From Fidelibacterota bacterium (lineage in GTDB: Bacteria; Fidelibacterota; Fidelibacteria; Fidelibacterales; Fidelibacteraceae), in the NCBI GenBank assembly GCA_028716785.1, contig JAQUPD010000005.1, forward strand, positions 1 to 64,000: 64,000 nucleotides of DNA. The letters run 5' to 3'. The notes beneath the pieces are model-generated. The model did not search any database, was not told where the DNA came from, and was given only the letters and a program-made list of their open reading frames with translations. Made by a program: the position numbers and the translations under genes. Shown here piece by piece: positions 26,136 to 34,747 of this stretch. The stretch's first letter is position 1. Each line of letters starts with the position of its first letter.

Positions 26136-28034
26136 ATGCATGCCTTGGAGAGTGAACGTAACTGGATTGAAATTTCGTTAGATCATTTTATTGAAAATCT
26201 TCGCGAACTTCGCCGCTTCATGCCAAAAGAGGCTTCTTTTATGCAAATTGTAAAAGCCGATGCGTATGGACATGGGGCTGTAGAAATTGCCCAGGTAGCT
26301 ATCCAAGAGGGAGCAAGCATGGTGGGCGTTGCAAATGCTGAAGAGGGGAAATTGCTACGTCTTCATGGAATTGATGTCCCTATTTTAATTCTTTCGCCTT
26401 CCCTTCTCGAAGAAATTCCAAGCCTTTTGAAATATGATTTAATGCCAACGGTAACAGAACGACGTTTTGGAAAAATTTTAGGAGATGTGGCAAAAGAAAA
26501 AGGAAAATGTGTCCCCATACACGTAAATATTGATACCGGCATGGGTCGCAGTGGCGTGAATTATGAAGATTCTGAATCGTTTATTGCCGATATTCAAAAA
26601 ATTGAGGGCATTTATTTAGATGGAATTTTTACTCACTATGCAGCGAGTGAAAATGATCCAGCCTATTCAAGCGTACAATTAACAAGATTTAAGGAATTTT
26701 TATCGCGTCTTTCAGAACTTCCCAGGTGGATACATATTGCCAATAGCTCAGGATTGCTAAATTGTCCTGATGATGTAAGTAATTTATTTCGGATAGGACT
26801 TCTTTCGTATGGTGTTTATACCGATGTATCCCTAAGTGAAAAAGTTCATGTAAAACCTGTTATGACGTTCAAAAGTAGAGTCTCTTATGTAAATCTGGTC
26901 CGAAAAGGTGAATCAGTGGGATACAATCGGACATATATAGCTCCAAAAGAGACACGTTATGCAATTGTTCCTGTGGGATATGCGGATGGCTATGATTATT
27001 TACTATCCAACAAAGGAACCATGCTTGTTCACAATATTTTGTGTCCTGTTATTGGAAAAGTAAGTATGGATATGACGGCCATTGATGTTTCATCGGTGAC
27101 GGGGATCCAGCCTGGGGATGAGGTGATTGTTTTTGGGAATGACCATCGAGAAATTCGAGTAGATACACTATGTCAGACTTATGGGGGATCGCCCTATGAA
27201 TTGTTATGTCAAACAGGGCGTAGAGCCCGTCGGTTTTATTTTCAAAAAGAGAGAATTATAAAAGCACGTCCCCTTGCCAGACGGGAATTTGTCTCAAGTG
27301 ATTATGATTCTGGGGAGTTATCTAAGGTTATTGAAGGGGCTATCGGAGAAAAAATAGGGAATCGTGAAATTGCCAGGCTGATTTTCAGTACCGTTTTACA
27401 GCGCCTTTTTCAAGAAGAATCACGCCCGCTTTTTCACAGACATGAATTTTATCACCGTCTTTCCTTTTCTCAACCAAAAGACGAGAAACTTGCAGAGGAA
27501 TATTTTCAGATTGATACCGAGCTCTCTTTTAAAAAACACCTTCAAAATGATTATTTTATCATTGCATGTGCGAGTAATGAAAAGGAGCTTGAAGCATATT
27601 TTCGCAGAGAGGATGTGGAATATCGATGGCTATTGGATGGCTCTCTTCATCTTAATGATCAGACCTTTGCTATTCGATCTGTTCGGGTGGATGATTTGGA
27701 TTTGAACTACGAAAGCAGAGTATCAGAAACGTGTTTAGAACTGACGTGTACTCATGAAAAATTGCATCAGTTAGTAGGAAAACACGTCAGTTTTACCATT
27801 AACACCCGGACCTATTATCCCAAAGCGTCGCATCAACTGACGGTTTATATTACAGGACTTACACAAGGAGCAGAAATATCTGTTGATTATCATCAGGTAG
27901 TTCCTTCTATGGATGTAATTCCCTTTTTTCTGAGTGGGCAGCCCAACATTTACCGTGAAGAAGGTGCCATTCATTTGATTACACCAGCAAATGAATGGCT
28001 TTTGCCAGGAAGTGGTGTTGTCTTTGTCTTTTAA
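26136..28034 (+). CDS. alr: Alanine racemase with unknown C-terminal extension
   Basis: 632 residues. Residues 1-370 are a complete PLP alanine racemase, supplying D-alanine for peptidoglycan: PLP lysine Lys40 in VKADAYGHGA, the NIDTGMGRSG barrel motif, catalytic Tyr263 in SVGYNRTY, and MDMTAIDVS. Residues 371-632 form an extra domain with no family I recognise. Its first part is helical (LSKVIEGAIGEKIGNREIARL), followed by beta-rich sequence that ends LLPGSGVVFVF. Alanine racemases are normally about 370 residues. The start is bounded by an in-frame TAA two codons upstream; AAGGAG lies rather far upstream. Confidence 0.88.
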   Translation: MHALESERNWIEISLDHFIENLRELRRFMPKEASFMQIVKADAYGHGAVEIAQVAIQEGASMVGVANAEEGKLLRLHGIDVPILILSPSLLEEIPSLLKYDLMPTVTERRFGKILGDVAKEKGKCVPIHVNIDTGMGRSGVNYEDSESFIADIQKIEGIYLDGIFTHYAASENDPAYSSVQLTRFKEFLSRLSELPRWIHIANSSGLLNCPDDVSNLFRIGLLSYGVYTDVSLSEKVHVKPVMTFKSRVSYVNLVRKGESVGYNRTYIAPKETRYAIVPVGYADGYDYLLSNKGTMLVHNILCPVIGKVSMDMTAIDVSSVTGIQPGDEVIVFGNDHREIRVDTLCQTYGGSPYELLCQTGRRARRFYFQKERIIKARPLARREFVSSDYDSGELSKVIEGAIGEKIGNREIARLIFSTVLQRLFQEESRPLFHRHEFYHRLSFSQPKDEKLAEEYFQIDTELSFKKHLQNDYFIIACASNEKELEAYFRREDVEYRWLLDGSLHLNDQTFAIRSVRVDDLDLNYESRVSETCLELTCTHEKLHQLVGKHVSFTINTRTYYPKASHQLTVYITGLTQGAEISVDYHQVVPSMDVIPFFLSGQPNIYREEGAIHLITPANEWLLPGSGVVFVF

Positions 28035-28056
28035 AGCACTATCTTTATTACCCGGT

Positions 28057-28435
28057 TTCAACGATTACGTGCACCACGTGACACCTCATAAAGTCGGGAG
28101 ATGGAGGAGGGAAGATAGGATGATTAATAGGTTTGAAGACATTGATGCTTGGAAAGGGAGATGATGCTTGCCACGGATGTGTTTAGAGACCTCAGAGTGT
28201 GGAGATTTTGGATTTCGTGACCAAATTTATCGTTCAGCTGTGTCTATCCCCCAAAGATTGCCGAAAAATATGACAGAGGACGTCATAAAGGCTATATCAG
28301 ATCTTATCCATGGCGAGAGGATCATGTGCTGAACTCAGAACTCAATGATATCTTGCCAAAGAATTAAAAGAGTTGAGTGAAACAGATGCAGATGGTTTAT
28401 CGATAAAACTAGGAGATATCTGCAATGCTGTACAC
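28057..28435 (+). pseudogene. Decayed four-helix-bundle (S23/IVS-type) gene, copy 2
   Basis: An inverted, diverged twin of 50..383, and slightly longer. It keeps a start-like segment (MINRFEDIDAWKGR then stop), the core DFGFRDQIYRSAVSIPQ, and in another frame IAEKYDRGRHKGYI, which together spell the family order FEDIxAW ... FRDQIRRAAVSI ... NIAEGFxRGxxKEYI. At least two frameshifts separate them. Similarity between the copies starts at TTCAACGATTACGTGCA and ends at GCTGTACAC. Confidence 0.8.
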
Positions 28436-28516
28436 TCTGATTCAAACCAGAATTAGGAACGTTGATAAATGATTTTCCGTCCTCCGTTCCCCGTCTTTGT
28501 TTGAGGTACACTTATG

Positions 28517-28530
28517 ACGTGAATTCACGT
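28517..28530. repeat. 14-bp palindrome downstream of mntP
   Basis: ACGTGAATTCACGT is a perfect palindrome just after the mntP stop codon and 80 bp beyond the edge of the decayed repeat. There is no T-run, so it is not a convincing terminator. It may be a protein-binding site or chance. Confidence 0.35.
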
Positions 28531-28536
28531 TATCAA

Positions 28537-29100
28537 TTAATGTATTATAAGATGATCAAGGAGGATGTGGATTCCAATGCTCATGAGAATCACTCCGCCA
28601 ATCACATCTGCCCACTGACTGAAATGATATCCCAGTCGGAAACCGACAAGTACACCCGAAAAAGAGATCAAAAAAGTAGTTATGCCAATCATCAAAACAG
28701 CTGTAAAGAGTTGAATATCCAACAGAGCAAAGCTAATTCCCACAGCCAGTGCATCAATACTTGTTGCGATGGCTAACAAAAGAAGTGTTCGCGTCTCAAA
28801 ATAATCAATTTTTTTACATTGGAAGGAAGAATGAAAAGCTTCCCAGATCATTTTCAAGCCAATTCCAAGTAGAAGGCCAAAAGCAATCCAATGATCAACG
28901 TTTTTAATATAGGTTCTAAAGGCTGTTGTAGCATGATAGCCAATAATTGGCATGCCTGCTTGAAAAATCCCAAAAACAGTCGCCATCTTTAAGGCCTTTG
29001 AAAAATTTCGTTTTACTAGTCGTAATCCTGCTGAAACCGAGACAGCGAGAGCATCCATGGCTAATCCTACAGCAATAGCAAAAAGAGTAAATAATGACAT
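28537..29100 (-). CDS. mntP: Manganese efflux pump MntP-like
   Basis: 187 residues with six hydrophobic segments arranged as two repeats. Each carries the family aspartate motif: GLAMDALAVSVSAG near residue 16 and TSIDALAVGISFAL near residue 113. MntP exports Mn(II) and prevents toxicity. GGAG lies 5 bases before the ATG. I saw no yybP-ykoY-type Mn riboswitch in the 156-bp upstream spacer. Confidence 0.85.
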   Translation of the reverse strand: MSLFTLFAIAVGLAMDALAVSVSAGLRLVKRNFSKALKMATVFGIFQAGMPIIGYHATTAFRTYIKNVDHWIAFGLLLGIGLKMIWEAFHSSFQCKKIDYFETRTLLLLAIATSIDALAVGISFALLDIQLFTAVLMIGITTFLISFSGVLVGFRLGYHFSQWADVIGGVILMSIGIHILLDHLIIH

Positions 29101-29256
29101 TCAGGCTCCAAATTTATCGAAAATGTAAAAGAAAAAAGAGAAAACTCAAAGGTTCCTTCAAGATTTAACGATCTTTTAGATACGAACTCTTTTGACGTTT
29201 ATGGTGGAAGGATGTAAACTATGCAGGAGGGACACTTTATTTAGAAAGGGAAGGAT

Positions 29257-29916
29257 ATGTGTGGACGTTTTGCTTTAGCATTTACCCGAGAAGTAATAGA
29301 TGAAGAATTGAATGGAGCCGATTGGTTTGATTATCGATATCCATTACCACTTCCGCGCTACAACATAGCACCTCTGCAATTTGCACCGTTCATGTGGAAA
29401 GAAGAAAAGCGGATAATCGTTGATGCTTTTCGTTGGGGACTTGTGCCAAGGTGGGCAAAAGATGAAGGTTTTGCTTCAAAAATGATTAATGCCAGAGTAG
29501 AGACGCTTCATGAAAAACCGGCATACAAAAATCTTTTAGCCCATCATCGTGGCGTAGTATTAACCAGTGGCTATTTTGAGTGGCAAAAAACATCTACCAT
29601 AAAACAGCCTTGGTACATTACCTCTGCGAAAGGTCGTCTTTTACCCCTGGCTGGCTTATGGGATGTTTGGAACACGCCGGAGAATTCTCCCCTTTTTACG
29701 TTTACCATCATAACAACTCCTGCATCTAAAGACCTTTCTTTACTCCATAACAGAATGCCTGCCTGTTTATCTTATGATCAGCTTAAATTGTGGATTGAAG
29801 GACACTTATCGCCAGAAGAGCTAAAAAATTCCACTTTACCCACACGTTGTTACAAAGTATCAACTTTTGTGAATAATGTAAAAAATGACTCCCCGCAATG
29901 CATTCAAGAAATTTGA
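29257..29916 (+). CDS. SRAP/HMCES-type abasic-site protein (YedK-like)
   Basis: 219 residues. Forms a thiazolidine DNA-protein crosslink at abasic sites in single-stranded DNA. Catalytic Cys2 follows the initiator Met (MCGRFAL). The other active-site residues are recognisable: INARVETLHEKPAYK, the Glu in SGYFEWQ, and the His in LLHNRMPACL. The ribosome site AGGGAAGGA is immediately upstream. Confidence 0.93.
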   Translation: MCGRFALAFTREVIDEELNGADWFDYRYPLPLPRYNIAPLQFAPFMWKEEKRIIVDAFRWGLVPRWAKDEGFASKMINARVETLHEKPAYKNLLAHHRGVVLTSGYFEWQKTSTIKQPWYITSAKGRLLPLAGLWDVWNTPENSPLFTFTIITTPASKDLSLLHNRMPACLSYDQLKLWIEGHLSPEELKNSTLPTRCYKVSTFVNNVKNDSPQCIQEI

Positions 29917-30118
29917 GAGATAGATAAAGGTTGCTCCGTGATGAATAATTTTATTTATAAACATGGAAGAAAATCTTTTGAGATAATGAGGGATTGAAAG
30001 GAAGGTATTTAGCGGAATGAAAAGAAATGGGGATGAAAATGGGGAGGGGAAGGAGAGAAAGATAATAGCCACATAACTAGAAAGTATGGTGAAAGAGTTC
30101 AAAAGTATCCTTTAGATT

Positions 30119-30985
30119 TTCAAGAGGTTTCTGTGATAGACTTGAAAGAGAATGAATTGGAACGTACCATGGAAGTGATAAAGAAAAGATTTTATTTTAC
30201 GGTGTTTATCCACGATGTGGTGAGATTATTTAAGATCACCAATATTAGTAAGGTCAATTGCTGATGTATCCATAAAAAGCAAAAGATGAAAGGTAAACCA
30301 TACAACTCTATGGATATTATGATTTCTGTATGTTAAATAGGTAGAGGATAATCGGTCTTTTCAATATACGAGAAAGATTTGTCAGTTGACGAATTGATGC
30401 GTTTAGTTTGCCAAGTGTCATACGTATTGAACGGTGCTAACTGATGATTTAGAAAATCACGGTGTTGTAACAATCTAAAATACCAGGATAGTGCTGATTA
30501 AAGGGATTATTTACAGATCCTTGATGAAAAAGGTGTCCTGAACTTTTTGGTGTTGACATCAGGGAAGAATACATAAGTACGATTTGTGAGGTTTTTGCTG
30601 AGTCGGTAATTGTTGCGAAAAAATTGAAGGTAAATTTTGCCTGGATTTCACGCATTTGGCTATTCTGTAACAAACAAAGAGGGTGAGAAGAAGATTAGTT
30701 ATTGAGAGAAGCATCTGCTTTTAAATGTGCATGAGTGGCTGTCTCTGAAAGAGCACGATCGGCTTTTGGCTTTATTTAAGGGTTCTCCGATATTGGGTGA
30801 TGCTTATGGGTTAAAGGAGTTATTGAGGTAGATTTATGGACTAAAGGATTATGATTCCGTTTGTGGTTTATTACGATGTAGGTGTCGTATGGCTTATGGC
30901 TATGGGAACTTTTCAACCAGTATTTTCAGATATTAGCAACATCTCTTTGAATTTATTTTAGGGCCAAACAGCCTGAGAAAATTTT
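30119..30985 (+). pseudogene. Heavily decayed ISL3-like transposase
   Basis: No frame is open, but in-order fragments on the plus strand match an ISL3-type DDE transposase. A YISTICEVFAESVIVAKKL piece (about 30569-30625) resembles the segment before the second catalytic Asp (Y..v...fp.A.iv.D.FHv). WLSLKEHDRLLALFKGSPIL and GDAYGLKELLR (about 30735-30830) match the 'LK...L..ll..nP.L..aY.lKe.lr' helix, followed by IYGLKDYDS. Upstream, about 30119-30240, VIDLKENELERTMEVIKK and a PRCGE-like zinc remnant fit the N-terminus. Terminal inverted repeats are not visible. The element is dead. Confidence 0.6.
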
Positions 30986-31283
30986 GCAAAAATGTTCTTG
31001 ACTTTTTAATTTTACTTATAATAATATGATATAGCTATTTTAAAAATTCTTATTCTCCAATTTGTTAGGAGGTTATGAGTTTAAAATTGATTTGAGAACC
31101 TGAAGAAAAAAAGAAATTGGAGCTTATCATATTAAGGGCGCTATGGAATTAAAAAATGTGAAAGATGAGATCTATGGTATTGATTATCTTTCCTGTCTAC
31201 CTTATGCACAAGAAGGCAAGAATAATGACAAAGAGCCAAAATAATGCCGATAAGCACAACTGTATATATAAATTATTATTAGA
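30986..31283 (+). other. AT-rich remnant with intact RBS but broken reading frame
   Basis: TTGACT (near 31013) and an AT-rich -10-like region are followed by TAGGAGG and an ATG that stops after six codons (MSLKLI). Sequence continuing in shifted frames (EPEEKKKLELIILRALWN, then GAYHIKGAMELKNVKDEIYG) looks like formerly coding DNA of unknown identity. It is probably a second gene relic next to the transposase remnant. Confidence 0.35.
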
Positions 31284-31334
31284 ATGGGATTTTTCCATTT
31301 TTTGGTACAATCCCATGAAGGGGGGGGGGTAATT
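31284..31334 (+). promoter_or_regulatory. Hairpin plus G10 tract at the ribosome site
   Basis: ATGGGATT (31284-31291) pairs with AATCCCAT (31309-31316). Immediately after comes a run of ten G (31320-31329) that serves as the Shine-Dalgarno sequence, five bases before the ATG at 31335. Such a G run is exceptional in this AT-rich DNA. Length changes by slipped-strand mispairing would alter ribosome-site spacing, so phase-variable expression of the secreted protein is plausible. Confidence 0.5.
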
Positions 31335-32822
31335 ATGAAACTAAAAAGCTCATCGATATTTCTTTCTTTTATCATTTTACTTTTTTCAACAACTAATACA
31401 CTTGCTCAAGTAGGGAATGAATTCCCAATTGAAATTAGTGATGAACAAACTTTTACAACGAGCTTTGCTGAGGATGCAGATAAATACTTAATTGTGATGC
31501 GAAGAGAAAGCGAAACATCAGGCGCCGATATCGTCGCTCAATTTCATTCTAAAACGGATCACTCGTTGATTGGCAATCCAATTGTTCTTGGTTCAACTGT
31601 CATTTCACCTGAAGATTTTGATCTCGGACTTATTCAAGCTGCTTTTGATGGAGAAAGATTTTTAGTTGTTTGGACTCATGGTGAAAATGGTGGAATTCAA
31701 TATAGGTTTATTCATGCTCAAACATATGAACTAAGTAATACTTTTTCTGATGCGACTTTACCTGCTTGTTTAAGTATCAATGCTTTGCATTTTAATCCCT
31801 CAGTAAATAAGTATTTACTTATTTCTTCAATTAGACAACCCTCGGGGCATTACATAATAAAAAATTTCATTCATAGTGATGGATTTTTAGAATCCAGTTC
31901 CCCAATCTTTTCATTTTCAACAAGAAAAGAGAATTGTACAGCATTTGGTGATTCGAAGTATTTGATTGTTTCAATTAAAGAAGCTGAAGATTATGATTAT
32001 GAAGTGTGGGGAAGATTTATTCATCAAGATGGTTCTAACATAGGTTCAGAATTTTTAATTGATGGTAGTGATTACCCGAGCGACAATCCAATTTTTGTTA
32101 TGTATGTTGATGGTAAATTCATTTGTATTTTTCCTGAGCAAGAATCAACAGGATGGAAATTATATGCAAGAATAGTAAACACTGACGGAACAGTTCAACC
32201 GGAACGATATGTGATTTCTAATTCTGGTTGGCTTTCACCTTTTATGATTTTAGGTGATAATTCAATGCTGGTTACAAGCACATCAGTAAATCCAAATCCT
32301 GATTCTTGTTTTGTTTTAGGAAAATTTTTCGATTTTAGTCTAAATCCTATAGGTGATGAGTTTATAATTTATGATCAATTAAATGGTAAGGTTCCTGTTA
32401 GTGGAGTTGGTTCTTATGGAAATAATAAATTCTATGTATATACTAATAGAGTGGATATTGCGTTTACACCGGATTCAAGTATATATTTTTCAAATGGGGA
32501 TGTGTATGGTGTCTCAGTTGATGCCCTAACTGGAGTTGATGATTATGTGATTATTCCTGAGAAAATTGAATTATATCAAAATTTCCCTAATCCATTTAAT
32601 CCAAGCACAAAAATAAGTTGGCAGTCGTCAGTAAACAGTCATCAAACTTTAAAGGTTTATGATGTACTTGGAAATGAAGTAGCTACATTAGTTGATGAAT
32701 ATCGTTTAGCTGGAAACTATGAAATTGATTTTGATGCTTCAAACCTTTCCTCCGGTATTTATTTCTATTGTTTGAAGACAGGAAATCTTATCGAAGCGAG
32801 AAAGATGATTTTATTTAAGTAG
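31335..32822 (+). CDS. Secreted protein with type A (T9SS-like) sorting domain
   Basis: 495 residues from the ATG at 31335, which starts a typical signal peptide (MKLKSSSIFLSFIILLF ... LAQ). The body (about 25-405) consists of repeated beta strands of the type 'YLIVMRRES', 'FLVVWTHGENGG' and 'FICIFPEQEST', suggesting a beta-propeller-like array of about 50-70-residue repeats. Residues from about 408 (IELYQNFPNPFNPSTKISW) to the end (SGIYFYCLKTGNLIEARKMI) form the secretion-system C-terminal sorting domain. Composition is more AT-rich than its neighbours, and it is flanked by relics and gene-free DNA. Recent acquisition or relocation is likely. The function is unknown, probably surface adhesion or binding. 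Confidence 0.82.
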   Translation: MKLKSSSIFLSFIILLFSTTNTLAQVGNEFPIEISDEQTFTTSFAEDADKYLIVMRRESETSGADIVAQFHSKTDHSLIGNPIVLGSTVISPEDFDLGLIQAAFDGERFLVVWTHGENGGIQYRFIHAQTYELSNTFSDATLPACLSINALHFNPSVNKYLLISSIRQPSGHYIIKNFIHSDGFLESSSPIFSFSTRKENCTAFGDSKYLIVSIKEAEDYDYEVWGRFIHQDGSNIGSEFLIDGSDYPSDNPIFVMYVDGKFICIFPEQESTGWKLYARIVNTDGTVQPERYVISNSGWLSPFMILGDNSMLVTSTSVNPNPDSCFVLGKFFDFSLNPIGDEFIIYDQLNGKVPVSGVGSYGNNKFYVYTNRVDIAFTPDSSIYFSNGDVYGVSVDALTGVDDYVIIPEKIELYQNFPNPFNPSTKISWQSSVNSHQTLKVYDVLGNEVATLVDEYRLAGNYEIDFDASNLSSGIYFYCLKTGNLIEARKMILFK

Positions 32823-33639
32823 TAATATCAAAATATCCAAAATCTTAAGCGGGTTCTAGCTTGCTTTTTTTCAGTCTTATAACAACATGAATTATTTCAT
32901 AATTTTCTTAACAGTACCACTTATTTTATAAACATGACAATAACACTTATTTTAGTTAGCAATACAAATACTTGTGCATTTCTATCTAAGATTAATCAAC
33001 AATTTTTCTGTAGAAGGCATAGACTTGTTTTTTGCCTCACATTCATTAATATTAATGTTTTAGTCTATTCGTCCTGAGATCCATGTTTCATGCTGTTCCA
33101 TAAGGATACTGGGAATGTATTTCTAAAGTAACTATGGAGTACGCTGGTCCCGCAGCGAAGCGTGGCGGGATAACTGCACTTCAAAATATCCCCGGAAGGC
33201 TTTTCCTCTTTGCTGTCTGTATTAAAATAGCTCTACTGCCTATTTGCGCTTATAAAGGTGAGCATGGAGAACTTCACGTCCTCTCTCTGCATCACCTGAT
33301 TATAAATAAGCTCCAGACTGTCATAAACCTTCCTACCCGTATTCAATTGAGCGTTTTACAGAAAGAAAATGACACGACACTAAGAACCTATTTTTTATGA
33401 TAAGAAGAAAATGGGAATTCCCAAAAGAATTATATAATATAAGCAAAAAATATATACTTACATATAATCTTAAATGATGATATTCTTCACAGTGAGTGAG
33501 TAAAAATATTATTACATAACTAACAGAATATTTCCCATAATTTTTATGTGAAAATCTTAGAATGAATTTATTTTATTCCAAAAATCCGGTTATAGCGATA
33601 TTGCAATGGGATAAAAAATTTCCCTGGATTCTTTAAGAT
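32823..33639. other. Gene-free 0.8-kb stretch with GC-rich inverted repeat
   Basis: No supportable gene. Near 33150 the sequence is abruptly GC-rich: CCCGCAGCGAAGCGTGGCGGG forms a CCCGC/GCGGG stem and looks like a dispersed repeat or element end. An open stretch at 33134-33400 has no ribosome site and no recognisable protein similarity, and I do not call it. The rest is AT-rich. Confidence 0.4.
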
Positions 33640-34677
33640 TTATTTCTCCCATGGTAACAATTCGGGTTCGAGGGGGCGGAGAAATTTTAATCCATAAAAA
33701 TAGGGAAGGGGAATTAGATAAGATTTTGGTTTGCAAAAAAACTTGAATTTTTTTTCGTCCAATGAAACATTGTAAGCATGTATTTTAGGATTTTCAATTT
33801 TTGCCAACTCGTTGTGTTTTCTGTTTTTTTCATTGGTTACTAATGATTGGTTTACATATTCCATTAGCGGTTGTTTAATAACTTTAGGGGGCGTAGAATG
33901 AAGAATATTTACGAGTCCATCATCATCGACGATAATCAGACCATAATGACCAATCCAACGGTTTTTCTCATCGCCTCGGACTACATAAACCAAATCACCT
34001 GTCTGCAAAAAATTTGATGCTTGCTCAATATTTTCAGCGGGTATATAACTGAATAAAAGGGAATCTTTTGGGAAATCTGTTTCTAAAAAGTATCGTTCAG
34101 CAAAAAATTTCTGCTTATCATATCGGATCGTATCCAGATTTGTCGGAACATCTAAACTATCTGTAATGTCATAGACAAGCCAATCGTTATTGGTTTTCCA
34201 GTCATAAAGAGCGTAATGATTCCGGGTTAAAACACTAATTTCCCCATTCTTATATCGTAAATGCATTAAAGTCTTCATAAAGGAGGTCCAATCATAAGAA
34301 AGAGCCATAGCATACATGTGTTCGACAAAAACTACACAATCACTTTTATTTAGGACATAGAGGGGTTGAGAATCATATAATTCAAATGGGAATTCCCCTA
34401 AGAGATAAAGTTCATAAGGCTGATTGATATTTTTTTCTGCCAGATGACGTAAACGATCATAAAAATTTTCTTCTGTCTGAGACAGCCATTTGAGATAAAT
34501 ATCTATTTCATATTCATTAAAAGAATAAAGAGGGCGTGATTTCAAATCCTCAAGAACGATATTTTGCAGGGAGTCAGGCGTCAAATTTCCCCGCCATGTT
34601 TCACGATTTAAGGATACCTTTGTACTGCAAGACATTAGAAAAATTAAAGAGATTATAAATATTAGGGTTTTTTGCAT
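33640..34677 (-). CDS. DUF1460 lipoprotein, NlpC/P60-like amidase
   Basis: 345 residues. The lipobox LMSC puts the lipid-modified Cys at residue 17, so it is probably anchored in the outer or inner membrane facing the periplasm. The DUF1460 domain (N-acetylmuramoyl-L-alanine amidase-like) shows the catalytic Cys114 in NKSDCVVFVEH, the LRYKNGEISVLTRNHY segment with His154, and GDLVYVVRG with a distal GHYGLII His. It is likely to cut peptidoglycan or recycled muropeptides. It is monocistronic with AAAGGAG upstream and divergent from the CDF transporter. Confidence 0.8.
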   Translation of the reverse strand: MQKTLIFIISLIFLMSCSTKVSLNRETWRGNLTPDSLQNIVLEDLKSRPLYSFNEYEIDIYLKWLSQTEENFYDRLRHLAEKNINQPYELYLLGEFPFELYDSQPLYVLNKSDCVVFVEHMYAMALSYDWTSFMKTLMHLRYKNGEISVLTRNHYALYDWKTNNDWLVYDITDSLDVPTNLDTIRYDKQKFFAERYFLETDFPKDSLLFSYIPAENIEQASNFLQTGDLVYVVRGDEKNRWIGHYGLIIVDDDGLVNILHSTPPKVIKQPLMEYVNQSLVTNEKNRKHNELAKIENPKIHAYNVSLDEKKFKFFCKPKSYLIPLPYFYGLKFLRPLEPELLPWEK

Positions 34678-34747
34678 TATTATCTCCTTTTTCGTAAAAT
34701 ATCATTTAATTTTACGTAAAATTATCAATGGTGGAAATGAAATTACT

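Noticed and set aside
33134-33400. 88-codon ORF
   Set aside because: It has no ribosome site, unusual composition, no recognisable similarity, and overlaps a GC-rich repeat-like segment.
33660-33680. tRNA T-loop-like GGTTCGAGG
   Set aside because: It lies inside the DUF1460 coding sequence and no cloverleaf can be built around it.
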